Shown in pieces: positions 1 to 12,534 of a stretch of DNA of 64,000 nt. The number at the start of each line of letters is the position of its first letter. The first letter of the stretch is position 1. Source of the stretch: Welwitschia mirabilis (taxonomy: Eukaryota; Gnetophyta; Gnetopsida; Welwitschiales); assembly GCA_051453625.1 (NCBI GenBank), contig JBOZIK010000001.1, forward strand, positions 122,867,902 to 122,931,901. The letters are read 5' to 3'. A program made the translations under genes and the position numbers. The notes beneath the pieces are model-generated. The model was given only the letters and a program-made list of their open reading frames with translations. It was not told where the DNA came from and searched no databases.

Positions 1-187
1 AGCTAATTAATTAGACAATATATCTCTAGAATCATTAAGTAGACATCCCTAATGTTTATGCATGAAAGGAAAGAATAGGAGCTTAAATTTCAATAAAAAG
101 TATATAAAAAGGGTAGAAAAATAAACATAACTTAATTAGAAATTAAAAATAATATTTAAATAATTTGGTACTCCATTAGGTAATTTA

Positions 188-255
188 TAGTATTATTAAA
201 ATTAATTACAAATTTTATTTCTAGTATTATTAAAATTAATTACAAATTTTCTTAC
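188..255. repeat. 2 x 34-bp tandem repeat
   Basis: The block beginning tagtattattaaaattaat occurs twice in succession, at 188 and at 222, giving a 34-bp period. It lies within copy A and is not obvious in copies B and C, so it is probably a local replication-slippage duplication. Confidence 0.85.
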
Positions 256-1164
256 CTTTTAGAAGACATTAAAACTAAAAATTTATAATTTATTATTTAA
301 AAACGTAGAAATAAAATAAACTTGATTTCCTTACACTAGAATTATTATAATATTCCTAAAAACTAATTTTATTAAGTTTAAATTAGTCTAGATATATTTT
401 ACAATCTCAAACTTTCAACTATAAAAACTGCCTAAGTCGAAGAATTACTAAACTAATATCCTTTACTAAAATGGTTATAATGTTTAATCTACTTGGAATT
501 TTTCAATGAGTAAATACTTTTTGGAAAGCTTATTCAATTCTATACAACATAAAACACTCCATGTTTATCCAAAATGCTCTATAAATTATAAAAACTAAAA
601 CGTTTTTCTTGTTATTTTCTACTTATAAATTCTAAGATATTTTTATAAAATAAATTTTAAAAATTATTTTATCCTTAGAAAAATTACTGTTTTAAGACTT
701 TTAACTTTATAACATAATTCTAGACCTATACAAAAAATTTCAAAAAATTTTATTTAGTATTAAATGGATTATAACTATTTTAAGTTGCTTGACTTAAAAA
801 GAATAAATGATAAACTTTAAGTAACTAAGCACAAGAGAAATCATACTAGTTTACAGAAATAAAATCAATTAATGACTATTAATTTGTGTTATAAATAAAT
901 AAACATGATTATAAGTACTATAAAATTATAATAAATAATACGTCAATACCATAAGCCTTAAGATTTTTCTGAGAAGGAGTACCTAGCCTAAATAGATTCT
1001 TAAGGATTAGACTCATTCACCCTAATAAGAGTCTAATGCAAATATGATGTAAAATGCATTTAAACAATAACATAGTGCAACACAACATGAGTACCCAAAA
1101 TCATAGCAAACCCCTTGGTCACTTGGCCAAAATATCCATTAGGCACATAGAAGCTAAGCATATT

Positions 1165-1335
1165 AAGAGGTCTCTCAACTCTCTCCCTTATCTTAATCTA
1201 TGTCCATGGGAGGGAAGAAAATATATTCATAGCCATTGGTAAACCTATCAACTAAGTATATAAAGAGATCCCTCTAATCTCTTCCTTATCTTAATATCAC
1301 CCAATGGGAGGGAAAAATTCAAATCATATGCATAG
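1165..1335. repeat. 2 x ~98-bp degenerate tandem repeat in copy A
   Basis: Two successive blocks beginning aagaggtctctc (1165) and aagagatccctc (1263) each continue through a ...cttatcttaat... core to ...tgggagggaa. The period is about 98 bp. Copy B has a single version near 45.10-45.16 kb on the opposite strand, so the duplication is specific to copy A. Confidence 0.7.
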
Positions 1336-1582
1336 GCCTAATGCAAGAAATGAAACTAAAATGCTCATAAAAAAGAATCCACTTGGAGGAAAGAAGATTG
1401 AGGAAGTGCTAAGCTCTAATAATCCTATCTTCAAGCTTTCAAGCTCTAAGTTATAATCTCCAATCTCTTAGCTCCAAGCTCCAAGCTCCAACTCCACACT
1501 CAAGAGGAAGAAAGATTGGGAAGAAAATTTAGTAGCATAAACTTGCTTCAAGAATACTTGTTTGAGGAGAAGGGATAGGGCT

Positions 1583-1632
1583 CTATTTATAGATAGATGG
1601 TCTACTAAAGGTCCTTGCTATGATTGGTTAAA
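1583..1632 (-). promoter_or_regulatory. CCAAT and TATA boxes of copy A
   Basis: On the minus strand a perfect ctataaatag TATA box (1583-1592) lies downstream of an aaccaat CCAAT box (1623-1629), with about 30 bp between them. The same arrangement is present at 56,338-56,383 (copy C) and, with a decayed TATA (ctacaaatag), at 44,715-44,762 (copy B). Conservation across three copies supports a real ancestral RNA polymerase II promoter, probably the U3 promoter of an LTR. Present activity is unknown. Confidence 0.6.
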
Positions 1633-1683
1633 TACCATCTACATCATTTTACCCACAAGATAAGGAAAGCTCTCTTACTTGAT

Positions 1684-2203
1684 NNNNNNNNNNNNNNNNN
1701 NNNNNNNNNNNNNNNNNNNNNNNNNNNNNNNNNNNNNNNNNNNNNNNNNNNNNNNNNNNNNNNNNNNNNNNNNNNNNNNNNNNNNNNNNNNNNNNNNNNN
1801 NNNNNNNNNNNNNNNNNNNNNNNNNNNNNNNNNNNNNNNNNNNNNNNNNNNNNNNNNNNNNNNNNNNNNNNNNNNNNNNNNNNNNNNNNNNNNNNNNNNN
1901 NNNNNNNNNNNNNNNNNNNNNNNNNNNNNNNNNNNNNNNNNNNNNNNNNNNNNNNNNNNNNNNNNNNNNNNNNNNNNNNNNNNNNNNNNNNNNNNNNNNN
2001 NNNNNNNNNNNNNNNNNNNNNNNNNNNNNNNNNNNNNNNNNNNNNNNNNNNNNNNNNNNNNNNNNNNNNNNNNNNNNNNNNNNNNNNNNNNNNNNNNNNN
2101 NNNNNNNNNNNNNNNNNNNNNNNNNNNNNNNNNNNNNNNNNNNNNNNNNNNNNNNNNNNNNNNNNNNNNNNNNNNNNNNNNNNNNNNNNNNNNNNNNNNN
2201 NNN
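1684..2203. other. Assembly gap, 520 N
   Basis: Run of 520 N inside copy A. By comparison with copy B the missing part corresponds to roughly 44.3-44.7 kb, the region just upstream of the promoter. The flanks are not duplicated, so this is a sized gap and not one of the 100-N overlap gaps. Confidence 0.98.
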
Positions 2204-2819
2204 CCTTTTTAACTTATGGATAAGATTGCATGTTTTTATTCACATGTTTATACTCTTCATGATCCATCATATCAACAACATAAATACAATAAAGGAATGT
2301 CATAATTAAATGTATGAAAAATGTCATAATGGGTTGTAAAAAAACTTCATAATTAAATGTAAGAAATTGTCATAGTTGAACATAGTACTCTTACTTATTA
2401 TTTTTTCACTTTTACCAAGTCATTTTAGTTTCTTTTAAAATTTTAATTAGACACATTAATAAATGCTTAAAATAAATATGTTACATGCCCTTTTTTTGTA
2501 GACGTTATTTTACATCTTCATATGAATTTTTTTTTAATTTAACTATTTAACCATGGAAAATGACTTGTCTAATAATAAATAGGTTTATTTAGTATTAAAT
2601 TCTTATAATCATTATTATAATTTGAAATAATAAATTTCCCAAAACTAAGATGAAATAATTAAGCAACCTTATGAGTATTTATAATGTTTGACACACAATA
2701 CATTATTAATTATAGGGCTACACATAAATTTTCTCAAAGAATAAAAAGGAATTTTTATTAAAATTGATATCAAAATATGTTATATATTTTGGAAACTCTA
2801 TTAATTAAAGCTAATAAAA

Positions 2820-3440
2820 TGTGGATTATGTCATCCATCCTATGAAATTTTCATGCTTTTCTAAATGATCATGTAAAACATCTTTCTTAAAAGAAAATTC
2901 AATGGAATCAAAAGAAATATGTTCTAAAATTTTACAAGGTAGTTCCAAAGCATCAAAAGACATTTTCATGATCAATATTTGATTGAGAATTAAAGGACAA
3001 CAAAGAGGAGAAAACATTTATCTCATGAGAAGAACATTCAAAGTTACAAATTGCATTAATAAAATCAACTTTGTTAAGGTCACCTACTAATTTTATCATG
3101 TTTAAAATATTCAAGTTCATAGTCATGTTATCAAATGATATCTTCATTTAACCATTCATACAATTGATAATAGCATTCGATGTTGTAAGGGAAGGTCTTT
3201 CTAAAATGATTAAAATTGAATTATTTTTCCTTTTTTCTATTTTTAAAATCATGAAGTCTACTAAAAATAGTAATTATCTGCTCGAACTATCACATCTTCA
3301 ACTATTCCTAAGTAACTTTAAAGAATTGCCAATCAATTGCAATTGGACTTTAGTATTTTTAAGATCATCTAAGATAAGTTTCTTATACACATAATGGGGT
3401 AGAATATTAACACCCACTCCAAGGTTTAGCAAAGCTTAAT
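2820..3440 (-). pseudogene. Ty3/gypsy protease and post-protease remnant (element 2)
   Basis: Reading leftward on the minus strand, the aspartic-protease active-site region appears as LLNLGVGVNILPH (3,395-3,430), then YKKLILDDLKNTKVQ, then the conserved tail ILERP.LTTSNAIINC.NG..KISFDNMT (about 3,140-3,240). In plant Athila/Tat elements the catalytic motif is usually DLG; here the Asp codon has become Asn (aac), which would abolish activity. Several stops and frame changes interrupt the frame. Spacer sequence continues to ~2,820, but no reverse transcriptase follows; instead copy A begins. The element is therefore broken after protease. Identification rests on motif recognition. Confidence 0.8.
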
Positions 3441-3999
3441 TAATGTTTTTATCTTCAATTGTAATAACTATTATCAACTAATTAGGATGTTTATACTAAG
3501 GAAAAATTTGATTTTATATGATTGTACTAAGTTTTTTGCACTAAGAAAGGTCTTTTTCTTAACATGCATGTGTCTGTTCACTACACACATAACCTTAAGA
3601 AATTTTTCATATGAGGGTACATGTTTAATTACTTCTAAATTAAGCATGTTGATTTTGACTTCCTTAAAAATCTCTAAGACCTCCAGTTGTTATTTTTCTA
3701 TTTTCTCCTTCTTAAGTTATTGCACAAATAATAAAGACTCTTGGCAGATAGGCAAAGGTTTTAACTCCTTTTTTATTTTGTTATTTAGTTATTAGGGTAA
3801 TGATAAAGGTTCTCTATAAGAATTTGTAGGAATCTTTGTCTTCTTTACTTTTTTTTCCTTATTTATTGTAATAGATGATTCTTCATCCTTAGATTAACTC
3901 AACTCTATTCCTTAGTTTATCTTTTTGCCTCTTTAGAGGTTAATGGCTTTGATTTATTTAATATGAATTAACTCTTCCTCCTTTCTTTTTTTATTTCTC

Positions 4000-5090
4000 T
4001 TTAACTTGGTTTCAAACTCATTAAAAGTTTGCTAGGTTCTCATTGATTAAGTGATGAAAGGATTGGATGATGATTTGTTGTAATTATTGAATCTTTTGCT
4101 CAAGCTTATTTATGGTAGATAAAGATTATTTGTTAATCTGGTTTTAGGTTTTCATAAAATATTTAAATATTTGTTCAAATGGTTTTGATTTAGATGATTA
4201 ATGGTTTGAATAATTTTTATTCAAGTTGAATGAATATGAATGGGATGACAAAGAGAATGCATTTCTAGGCTGATAATTTTGTTGCGGGTCATTTTTATAT
4301 TTTCAAAAGAAATCAGGGTAGTTTGTCCAATAGCAGTTATAAGGATTTGATTAATAATCATCCTCATTTTGATAATGTTGTCTTATGGCATTATACTATT
4401 CATTTACCATATTTTGGTACATTGCGATTAGAGGACATCTCACAATTTCATGTGAATAAATATGATAAATTAAGAATCTCAATTTTAAAATTACTAGTTG
4501 AGACATAAGAGATTATAATTTATTTGATAATTTGTTTATTTGGTTGGCTATAGCAAAAGTTTTTAGAATTTTAAAATACTTGTATATTTAGATAAGTGAT
4601 GGGAGTGGAAAAGTTCAAATAGTTTCTTCCAATGTTTCAAACTATCTATGATAGATTATAAGTATTCTCAAACATCATTTATATCTAACTCAAGAAAGCT
4701 ACTCTACTCATCATTTTTATTAATTATCTATTATGGAATGATAGACCCTCATATAAAATGCTAATTACTTATCTTAGTTCAAATCCATGTTGAGGACATT
4801 TTTGCAGTAAATTATTAAACCTTTCTAACATTTGTGAAAAGGATTTGTGGTTCTTTTATTGATAGTTCATTATTTTCTTTTGTAATGCATTATTTTATAA
4901 ATCAAAAACAATTTGAAATAAATACTTTTTTAAGTTCCTTATAAGTAATAATCAATAAATGTTTTCTTATATAAGGATGTGTATTTACTTTTTATTTTAA
5001 GAAGAAAGAAAATAAAGTTAGCCTCAGAACATCCGCAGTGTTGGTGTATTGAGGAATTATAGATAAAATACACTCAAATTATTTTATATG
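4000..5090 (-). pseudogene. Ty3/gypsy gag remnant (element 2, Athila/Tat-like)
   Basis: Three gag landmarks occur in order on the minus strand: LRLTLFSFFLK near 5.00-5.04 kb (capsid start), ERFNNLLQKCPQHGFELR with CPQHG at 4,784-4,798 (the WERFKDLLRKCPHHG block of Athila/Tat gag), and SNPYNCYWTNYPDFF near 4.30-4.35 kb (the asparagine/proline-rich C-terminal region). Stops and frame shifts occur throughout. The protease remnant lies immediately downstream on the same strand, so the two formed one gag-pol unit. The plus-strand ORF at 4,323-4,508 is antisense to this region and is not a gene. Confidence 0.8.
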
Positions 5091-7130
5091 CAAATATTGG
5101 TTCTCTAACTCTAAGCCATGAAAATGAGGAAGGAGTTAAATGCTTGAAGGCTTAAATTCTAACCTATGTGCCACAAGTCATTGCACAATAAAGCATGATG
5201 TTTCAAGGCACTAGGATTGTAAATATACATTGGATTAGCCCAAAGAGAAAAATTAACTTGGGTTTTCTAAATATGCTTGAATAAGTGATGAGGAAAGGGT
5301 TATCTTTGATTGAGAGGTTAAGAAAAGGGTAGGATATAAGGGAGAGATTGGCTTTATAGATGAGGGAAGGCTTAACTTTATGAAGGAAGGAAAGATTAGC
5401 ATTAAGGTTGATTTAAGTAAATTTGATTTTGAAGATAAGGAAATAATTTAAATAAGGGTTGATTATACTAATAGTATTTAAGTTGTTGTACAATTTTTTT
5501 GTTGACAAGTGGAGGATTTCTACATTGGAAATCTTGAGAAGTATATGACTTATTTTGCAAATGTTCATGGAAATCTTGGGAATGGATTCTAGATGGGGAT
5601 TTCTCTTTATTATGTCTATGATCAATTAGTTCTTTCATCCTTTCATTGAATAGGATTCTAACTAAGCATCCTAGTTTATTTTAAATCCAATGCATAAAAA
5701 TTAGAATCTAGATAGGAAAGATCCAAGAGTGTAAAAGTTTCATAGCCTCTAAGGGAAGACACACACCAAGTTTGAAGGATTCATAAGCTATAAGGTCATT
5801 AGAATTAGTTAAACCGAGTGGCAATCTTGGTTCTTTCCATAGTATAGCTTAAAACATTAACAAATTTTTTGAATTAATAAAACCTATTGAATGACCATTT
5901 AGAAAAATGTAAAAAAGTGCAGAAACTGAAATGACCTAAAACAACTAAATTAATAATTAAACTAATGATTTTCTTTTTTTTCAACATAAAAATAATTTTT
6001 TTGGAATTAAAAACTAACTAAATTTTTTTCTCTCTTTTTTTGATATATAAAAATAAAAATTTAAAAAGAGAAGAAATGAGGAATCTTGTCTGATATGATA
6101 TCTGATGTTGACTCTTTGCTTTTTCACCTACTTTAACTTTCAACTAAAGAAATCAGCAACTCATATGAAATAACACTAATCATAAAAAATGCAATATTAT
6201 TTGACTTGATTAGTGTTAGTAATAAAATGAGATATAGACTAGTTCATTTTTAACTGGAAAACACTAGAATCAATCACTGAAATGCAAAAAGATAAAAACA
6301 AAAAAACCAATTTAAGTAACACTAGAGATGAACATGATCAACCACTAGAAATAAAAGAAAAAATAAATGAAAATATAGCTATCTAAAAAGTAAGAATTAA
6401 AAACTTTCTATCTATTACTAATTAAAACTTATCATACCATCATCCCTAGCAGCAGTTACAAAAGTTGATAATGTTGCTTAACTTTCTTATACTTTAAATA
6501 AAGAAGATAATAGCATTGTTCTCTCCATAGGAATGAATGTTATTATCTTATAATATTTATCATATAGATAATTAAAAATTTAAAGGTAAGTAACAAGAAT
6601 TTAAATCTAAAGCATGATTAAATAAGAAACTTTTAATGATGAAATAGGAATGAACTAATACTCTAATCTAATCCAAGCTATTTATACATAAAACTTGAAT
6701 TCAAGAATATATGGCAATTACTTAAATATTACCTTAACCAAGTCATTTACATTCGCATTGTGATGGCATAACCTCATCCATCACATAATTTTTGGTGAAA
6801 TCATTTATGTTACTTAGCATACTTTTAGTCAAATATAAGCACAAGAAGTAGGAAATTATACCTAAGACCCATAAAATACTTGCAACTACTAGCTAAGTTA
6901 AAGCATAAGAATTCATTTAATAAAATGTGCTTCACATTAGTATAGTTCCAAATAGGCAATCAAAGTTCAAAATAAACTATAATTTTATTAATATAAAAAG
7001 TAATTGTCTTATATCTTAAGAAAGAAGGATCATGAAGTACAAACTCCTAAGGCAGCCTACTTCAAAGGGAACTTAGTAAGACATCTTGAATAAGACTGAC
7101 TTCTAAGTATAAAAGAGCTTTTACCACCAA
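5090..7130 (-). repeat. Probable 5' leader and LTR of element 2 (boundaries uncertain)
   Basis: Upstream of the gag remnant the sequence is non-coding. It holds a minus-strand TATA-like box (tgtataaatag, 6,678-6,688). It also holds a short motif, aaaaaagtgcagaaact (5,911-5,927), that recurs near the inner end of both LTRs of the large element (about 20,775 and 33,795). By analogy the LTR would run leftward from ~7.1 kb and end near 5.87 kb. I could not find a second copy or clear TG/CA ends, so the LTR call is inference from position. Confidence 0.4.
6678..6688 (-). promoter_or_regulatory. TATA-like box in the putative LTR of element 2
   Basis: The minus strand reads tgtataaatag, a good plant TATA box, about 0.8 kb upstream of the proposed LTR end and about 1.6 kb upstream of gag. 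The position fits a U3 promoter driving the minus-strand element. Confidence 0.4.
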
Positions 7131-7187
7131 ACAATTTTGTTATAATAAGGGGCTTCAAGGGGAGGGGAGATAAGTGGACTTTGTCCT

Positions 7188-7340
7188 GTAGTATTAAGTA
7201 GAATCTTTATCATTTAGTATTAGGTGGATAAGATTATGTCCTATAGAATATTTCTCATTTAAAATTAGATGAATAATATTTTATCTTATAGCATTAGTTA
7301 GAATCTTTATCATATATCATTAGATGGAAAATTATCATAA
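7188..7340. repeat. 2 x ~100-bp degenerate tandem repeat
   Basis: The block gtattaag.agaatctttatcat..a recurs as gcattagttagaatctttatcat about 100 bp later (7,188 versus 7,288), with a related partial block between. No coding sense is seen. Confidence 0.6.
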
Positions 7341-7377
7341 TCATTTCAACATCGGTCTTAAGTTTAGATGCTTCCAA

Positions 7378-7400
7378 CTGATTCTAATACCATGTTTATT
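7378..7400 (-). other. Possible tRNA-Met primer-binding site and LTR end
   Basis: On the minus strand the sequence reads taaacatggtattagaatcag. It matches TGGTATCAGAGC, the usual initiator-tRNA-Met primer-binding site of plant LTR elements, with three mismatches, all C-to-T or G-to-A changes. The preceding LTR would end in ...aaaca, giving a plus-strand LTR start tgtttattaa at 7,393. No gag domain is recognisable to the left, so this is suggestive only. Confidence 0.4.
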
Positions 7401-10400
7401 AATGTCACTATTACTTATGCTTGCTACCTCACTACCATTTCACTACTACATTCCATCATATTAAGACCATTTATTTATCATTTTGATGCCATATGTCCCT
7501 AAATATCATGACTAACTAGGATTCCATAACTGCTAGTGTTCATAACTATATGCCATGTGTAACTCCATGCTAAGTTCAGCATGTTAGTTTGGAACTGATT
7601 TATTAATAAGAATTGATACCACTATATAGATCCACTAGCGTCATTGGTATTTTCTATCAAATTGGCTTCAAATTGTGCATAATGCTTCATTAGGCTATTA
7701 AGTACTTGGATTTATCATGAAAAAGTACATGACTTTATAATTTATGATAAGACTAAGGAAAGACCTAACTTTATGATAAAATGATTAAATAAATATAATT
7801 CCTAAGCTAAATTGGCCTAAAATACTCAATCTACATGTCAATTTTTATATGTTATCACTTTTTCTATTTTATTGTCAAAGGTACTACATAAGAAATTATA
7901 GCTTCTAGCCTTAATTTTTAGTGAGAATGCTACAGCAAATGACATTAGTTCTTTCATCTAGATTTTTAAAAAATGTATAAGATGTGGTAAATGATATTAC
8001 TAGATTTCATCATCAAACCTCTACACAAACTCAATAGACCTTGGAAGAGTTGCAACAAATCTCACTTGACAAATTTAAAAATGATGAAATTAGATTTCTC
8101 AGTCAATTTTAATAGAGTTTTCATTATTAATTAATATTTTTCTATGATAGTTAGATGGACTCCCATCCCTTGAGAGGTAGTTTTATAGCTAGTTTTTCTC
8201 CCTATAATAGATATTAATAAAATATATTTTTAAGTTGTCCAAATTCAAGCTTTTTTTGCTTCCTTTTAGAAAACTTATTTTGGCTTATGCAAAGTTTTGA
8301 GCTTTTGGTTTCACATGCAACTCTGTCTTCATAAAAGTTACATGAGATTATTAGTTAGTAGTTATGTTATTTTTCATGATTTTCAAGCATTTATAATGCA
8401 AATTATTTTATTAAGTGAATTGAAATAAGTTTTCGTCCCTAGTTTTTGGCTTTAAGATTAAATGAAATTATAATTAAATAAATTTCTTATTTCTTTTAAT
8501 TAATTCATTCCATGAAAGTCATTTAAATTGAAACCCCTTACTATTGCAGTTGATACAGTTAGTTTCTAAAGGATTTATTAAAATTTCTAATTAGAACAAC
8601 TATATTAATTATTATCTCATAATTATGTAACAAACTTTGTTTTACTAAGCTATTAGAGAAGTTATCCATGCTTTAAGTTTTAACCTATGAGACTAGAATT
8701 ATGGCCTTAAAACAGTGATCATGTTCTAATAAAGTAATGTTGTAAAGGGAATTATTCTTAAAATAATACAAGATGGCTCATTAAGTAAATTTTAGTCAAA
8801 ATTATAAAAATTAAATTAGATAGAGCAAGCTTTTGTCTTCTTTGAATGTTATAAAGTCCTTTACAATCTTTCTAAGATGAGTTTATGATAAGGTTTCAAT
8901 TCTATATGAAAAATTTATGGTTGTAATAGTGAAGGTATGTGTACTTGTACTAAAGAGTTCTACATCTAAATCCCATGCTATTAATAGAGAGAATCCTATG
9001 CTAGTGGTTGAATACCCTATAGTAACAACTCTAGGTCCTACATTGGTAGGAATGAGGAGGAATAAATCCATCAATCTACAAAGAGATTTGAGTTTCATGT
9101 TAATATTCTCATACACCTTTAGCTTTAGGACAACTAATACTAGGTCTAGCTCTAATACTAAGTGAAGAACTCTGTAAGCAATGTCTTGTGAAAAAATCTA
9201 CCTAAGACTATAATAAGAAAAGGAGAAAATAGACAATAAAGATTTATAAGAGATTCTTAATAACATAGATATTATGATGATTATTATGATAATACACTGG
9301 GGATTCAACACCTAACTAACTAAAGTGATATTTATGTCCTTGTACCTGTAAGATAAAGCATGATGCCTATAACATTAACGACGCTAAATTCTAAAAAATA
9401 AGATAATTTAAAAGCTCACAATCATTACTTTAAGTAAAATTAAATAATTAACACGAGAGTACAATGTTTTCAAATGAGAAGGAAAAATTAATAAATAAAA
9501 GTATCTCCTCTTAAGCAGTAGAAATTATTATGTGTAAGATTAAAAAATGAAATACTCACTAAAGTAGATCATAACAATTACCATTATTTTCTTAACCAAA
9601 AATGATGATCATTAAGTAAAGAGGGTTTTAAGAGTAAGTAATGGATCATTTACTATATCTCTTGAACTTGATGAGTGCATCCCAATTAAAAACACAAAGA
9701 AAAGGAAAAATAAACTTTATAATATCAAAATAATATTACTAATATTAAGAGATGGATCATCTTACTCTATAACTAAGAAAGATAAAGAATGAAAGATGTT
9801 ATAGATTTAACACATTAATAATTTTCCCTAATAACATCATAACAAATATTAAAGTAATTAAGCCAAATACAAAAGAAAATTTAAAATAAATGATTTTAGT
9901 GTAAGTAATCATAAATGAATTAATTATTGAAAAATAAAATAAATATAGCTACAAATTAAATTCCATTAAATAGTAATGCAAATACCATAACAAACAATAA
10001 TCTTGTATAACATATGTCCTTAAGCTTAATAAAAAATTTTCCTCATGAAATTCTCACATGCTCAAGATGAGACAAAAAAGGCTTGAAACATAATGGTGAG
10101 AAAAGTATCATCATAGCCATGAAAATAAAAATAGGATTAATAGAAAATAAAGTAAAATAAAAAAAGCAATATAGATCCAAATCAAAGGATTTGTGATAAG
10201 CTAATAATGAAGTGATGAATTGATTAATGCTTAACATTTGAAGTATATTATGCTCTTATAGTAGTAGATTTAGGGTTTTTACATTCAATTTAACTTGATC
10301 GATACATTTAGGTTTATTAAGTTTAGTTAAAAATAATTTCTTAATCATTAAGATTAGTCAAATTGATACTTCTTATAACATTTTAAATTTAATATCATTT

Positions 10401-12530
10401 AATTAATTTTTACTAGTATTTATTAATTTTGAAATCATTATTTAATAACTAATCTTTACTTTGGCTTTTATAGGACCACTATGCTTTACAATTCTAGTTG
10501 CATTATAGATCTAAGAATGGCACTAATAAAGTTAAGATTTATACCTTAGGCTAAGAGTCAAACTCTTTATAATGCTCTAAAAAATAAATACTTAATAGTA
10601 ATAATAATTAGATGAAAACTTTATTATTAAAAAGTAAATTCTATAATATTATTTGTAGCCTTAAAATAATTAACTTATTGAAAGTTTAATAACATTATGA
10701 AAATTAAATTATAATTACAAGTATAACAAAGGATAAAGTATGTTATCACAACAATAAAAGAAAGCAAAAATGCTATGACGAATACTCAAAGAAATCTATG
10801 AATAAAAAATTAAAAGGAATTACAAAAGAGATGATAAGAAAAGCCACATTATGTTAAAATTCAAAAACTCGTATGATTAGATCAAAAATAATAATCAAGC
10901 ATATATAGTGAAAGAGATAAGATAGGATTGTACTTTTAAAGATAATAGTAAAAGTGTAACATTCCAAATTCACTTAAATAGATTTTCATTGGCAAAATTA
11001 GAATAAAGACTTTACCAGTGAAAGAGCATAAAAATAATTAGAAATATATAATAATCTATCTGTAATGAAATCCATGCTTTATTCATCATTAATAAAATGA
11101 AACCTTCCAATTTTAAACACAAGGATTTGAAGAGTGAACTAGCTGAGTTATAATTCCTTCAAGGTCTAGTTTGTAGAATAAATGATGTGCTAGGCCAGCT
11201 TGTCAAGGACTTATTACACTTGTGTAACTCACATGCATTCCCTTTACTTTCCCCTTACTTGTGTTTTAATAATGGTAAATATTTATCATGACATTTCATA
11301 ACAATTGTGACTCTTCATAATTAGGTACTTTTTTGATTTATAGTAGTTGAAGATTTCTTAGATAAGGGAGGTAAAGAGGATGATGAGGAAGTAGAGGTTT
11401 AAAGATTTGATTTAATCCTATCAGAAATTAGCTCTACTTGATTATCTTTATTATCATTTCTAGAGTTACCTTCATTCATCCTAGCATGCATACATTTCTC
11501 AACTCTATCTAAATTTTAGTTGAATGTCTTATAATATTTACTTAATTAAAAATACCTAAGAAGGATTCATTTAAATAATTTAGTATAAAACTTTTTAGTA
11601 TGATTATTATTTTTTGGAATATAGCTAATGAAGCTTGAATTTTAAATAAACGAAGGTATTAATAATTTACATTACATTTTGAACTTTAATACTCTACTTA
11701 GAGGTATTTTTCCTAGGTGACACGTGCCTTGGACATTTAATGAGCTATAAATGATGCATTATGATCCATGTCAAGAATCTTCACAATGCTTACAATCAGG
11801 GGATTAAGATTGAGGGTGAAAATGCAGATCACAGATAACTACTTTAATATAGAAGCTATATAAATGATTCTCTTACAAATGCAACCATTTTAATTCGCAT
11901 GGGATGTTATTTTCTCTAAAGAAAAAGGGATTGTGATAGACTCCACCCCCCTTAAGATTCACATTTCTTTTTGAAGCATTGTTCGTTAAGAGAATTTTCC
12001 TAAATTCCTGATTATCCTTCTTCATATACATCATCCTTGCCTTACTCTATTGTAATATTTAGAAATAATTTAGGATTCATCTTCATTAGCAAATATTTTT
12101 GGATAATATTATCATATAATTTTTTTATTTTTCCAACTATATTATTCACAATGAGTTCATTAAATTAATACTTTCCAAATAATTTTTCTTTATATTGCTT
12201 TATGATGCTAGTGATGTTGGCAGTTGTGGAAATTCAATATTCTACCTCCATATACTACTTGGTCCTTTGATATGCTTCTTATGGAGATTTTGATTCCAAT
12301 GGGTAAATAATATTTCACAACCTTAGTGGAAGGGTCCTATAACATCATTTTCAAGGTCTAAATTTGTATATTTTTAACATATTCAATTAAATCATAATCT
12401 TCCATTCTATAGGGAATGGTTTCTTATGATGAGTGAGGAATTTGATCTTCTTACTGAGTAACTTACTTGTGTACATCGAATAGAATTGTCTACTTTAGAA
12501 AATATGAGGATTGTCTTGAAAATTAATCTA
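7400..12530. other. AT-rich DNA without a recognisable gene
   Basis: Both strands are full of stops. I recognise no domain. The possible primer-binding sites at 7,378 and 9,149 suggest that parts are minus-strand LTRs or leaders. The open frames at 8,883-9,165 on both strands overlap each other and have no recognisable motif or family. Region 11.1-12.5 kb has scattered short open stretches on the plus strand but nothing that can be named. Confidence 0.6.
9149..9164 (-). other. Possible second tRNA-Met primer-binding site
   Basis: The minus strand reads ttagtattagagc; compared with TGGTATCAGAGC it has two mismatches, both transitions. A tg start for an LTR (9,163) lies directly outside it in plus coordinates. 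No partner LTR was found. Confidence 0.35.
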
Positions 12531-12534
12531 CTTT

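Larger units (their letters stand above)
1..2700 (-). repeat. Copy A of a promoter-bearing repeat family (LTR-like), minus orientation
   Basis: The reverse complement of this stretch aligns by eye, with many substitutions, to 44.05-46.2 kb (copy B) and 55.7-57.9 kb (copy C). Shared landmarks include a block near 2.35-2.40 kb that in reverse complement reads like 44,150-44,200, an aagctt/tagagctt-rich leader near 1.43-1.50 kb, and a CCAAT-plus-TATA promoter near 1.58-1.63 kb. No coding sequence is recognised. The family behaves like a long LTR: promoter, leader, splice-donor-like site, then AT-rich DNA. No TG...CA ends or target duplications could be placed, so LTR identity is inferred. The copy is cut by the window start and by a 520-bp gap. 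Confidence 0.6.

Noticed and set aside
1624-2223. ORFs of 177-199 codons across the first gap, and similar ORFs at 26,334, 28,496, 29,779, 37,408 and 56,809
   Set aside because: They consist mostly of N; no sequence supports them.
8883-9165. Overlapping ORFs on both strands
   Set aside because: They are mutual shadows, have no recognised domain and lie next to a possible primer-binding site; more likely element leader sequence.
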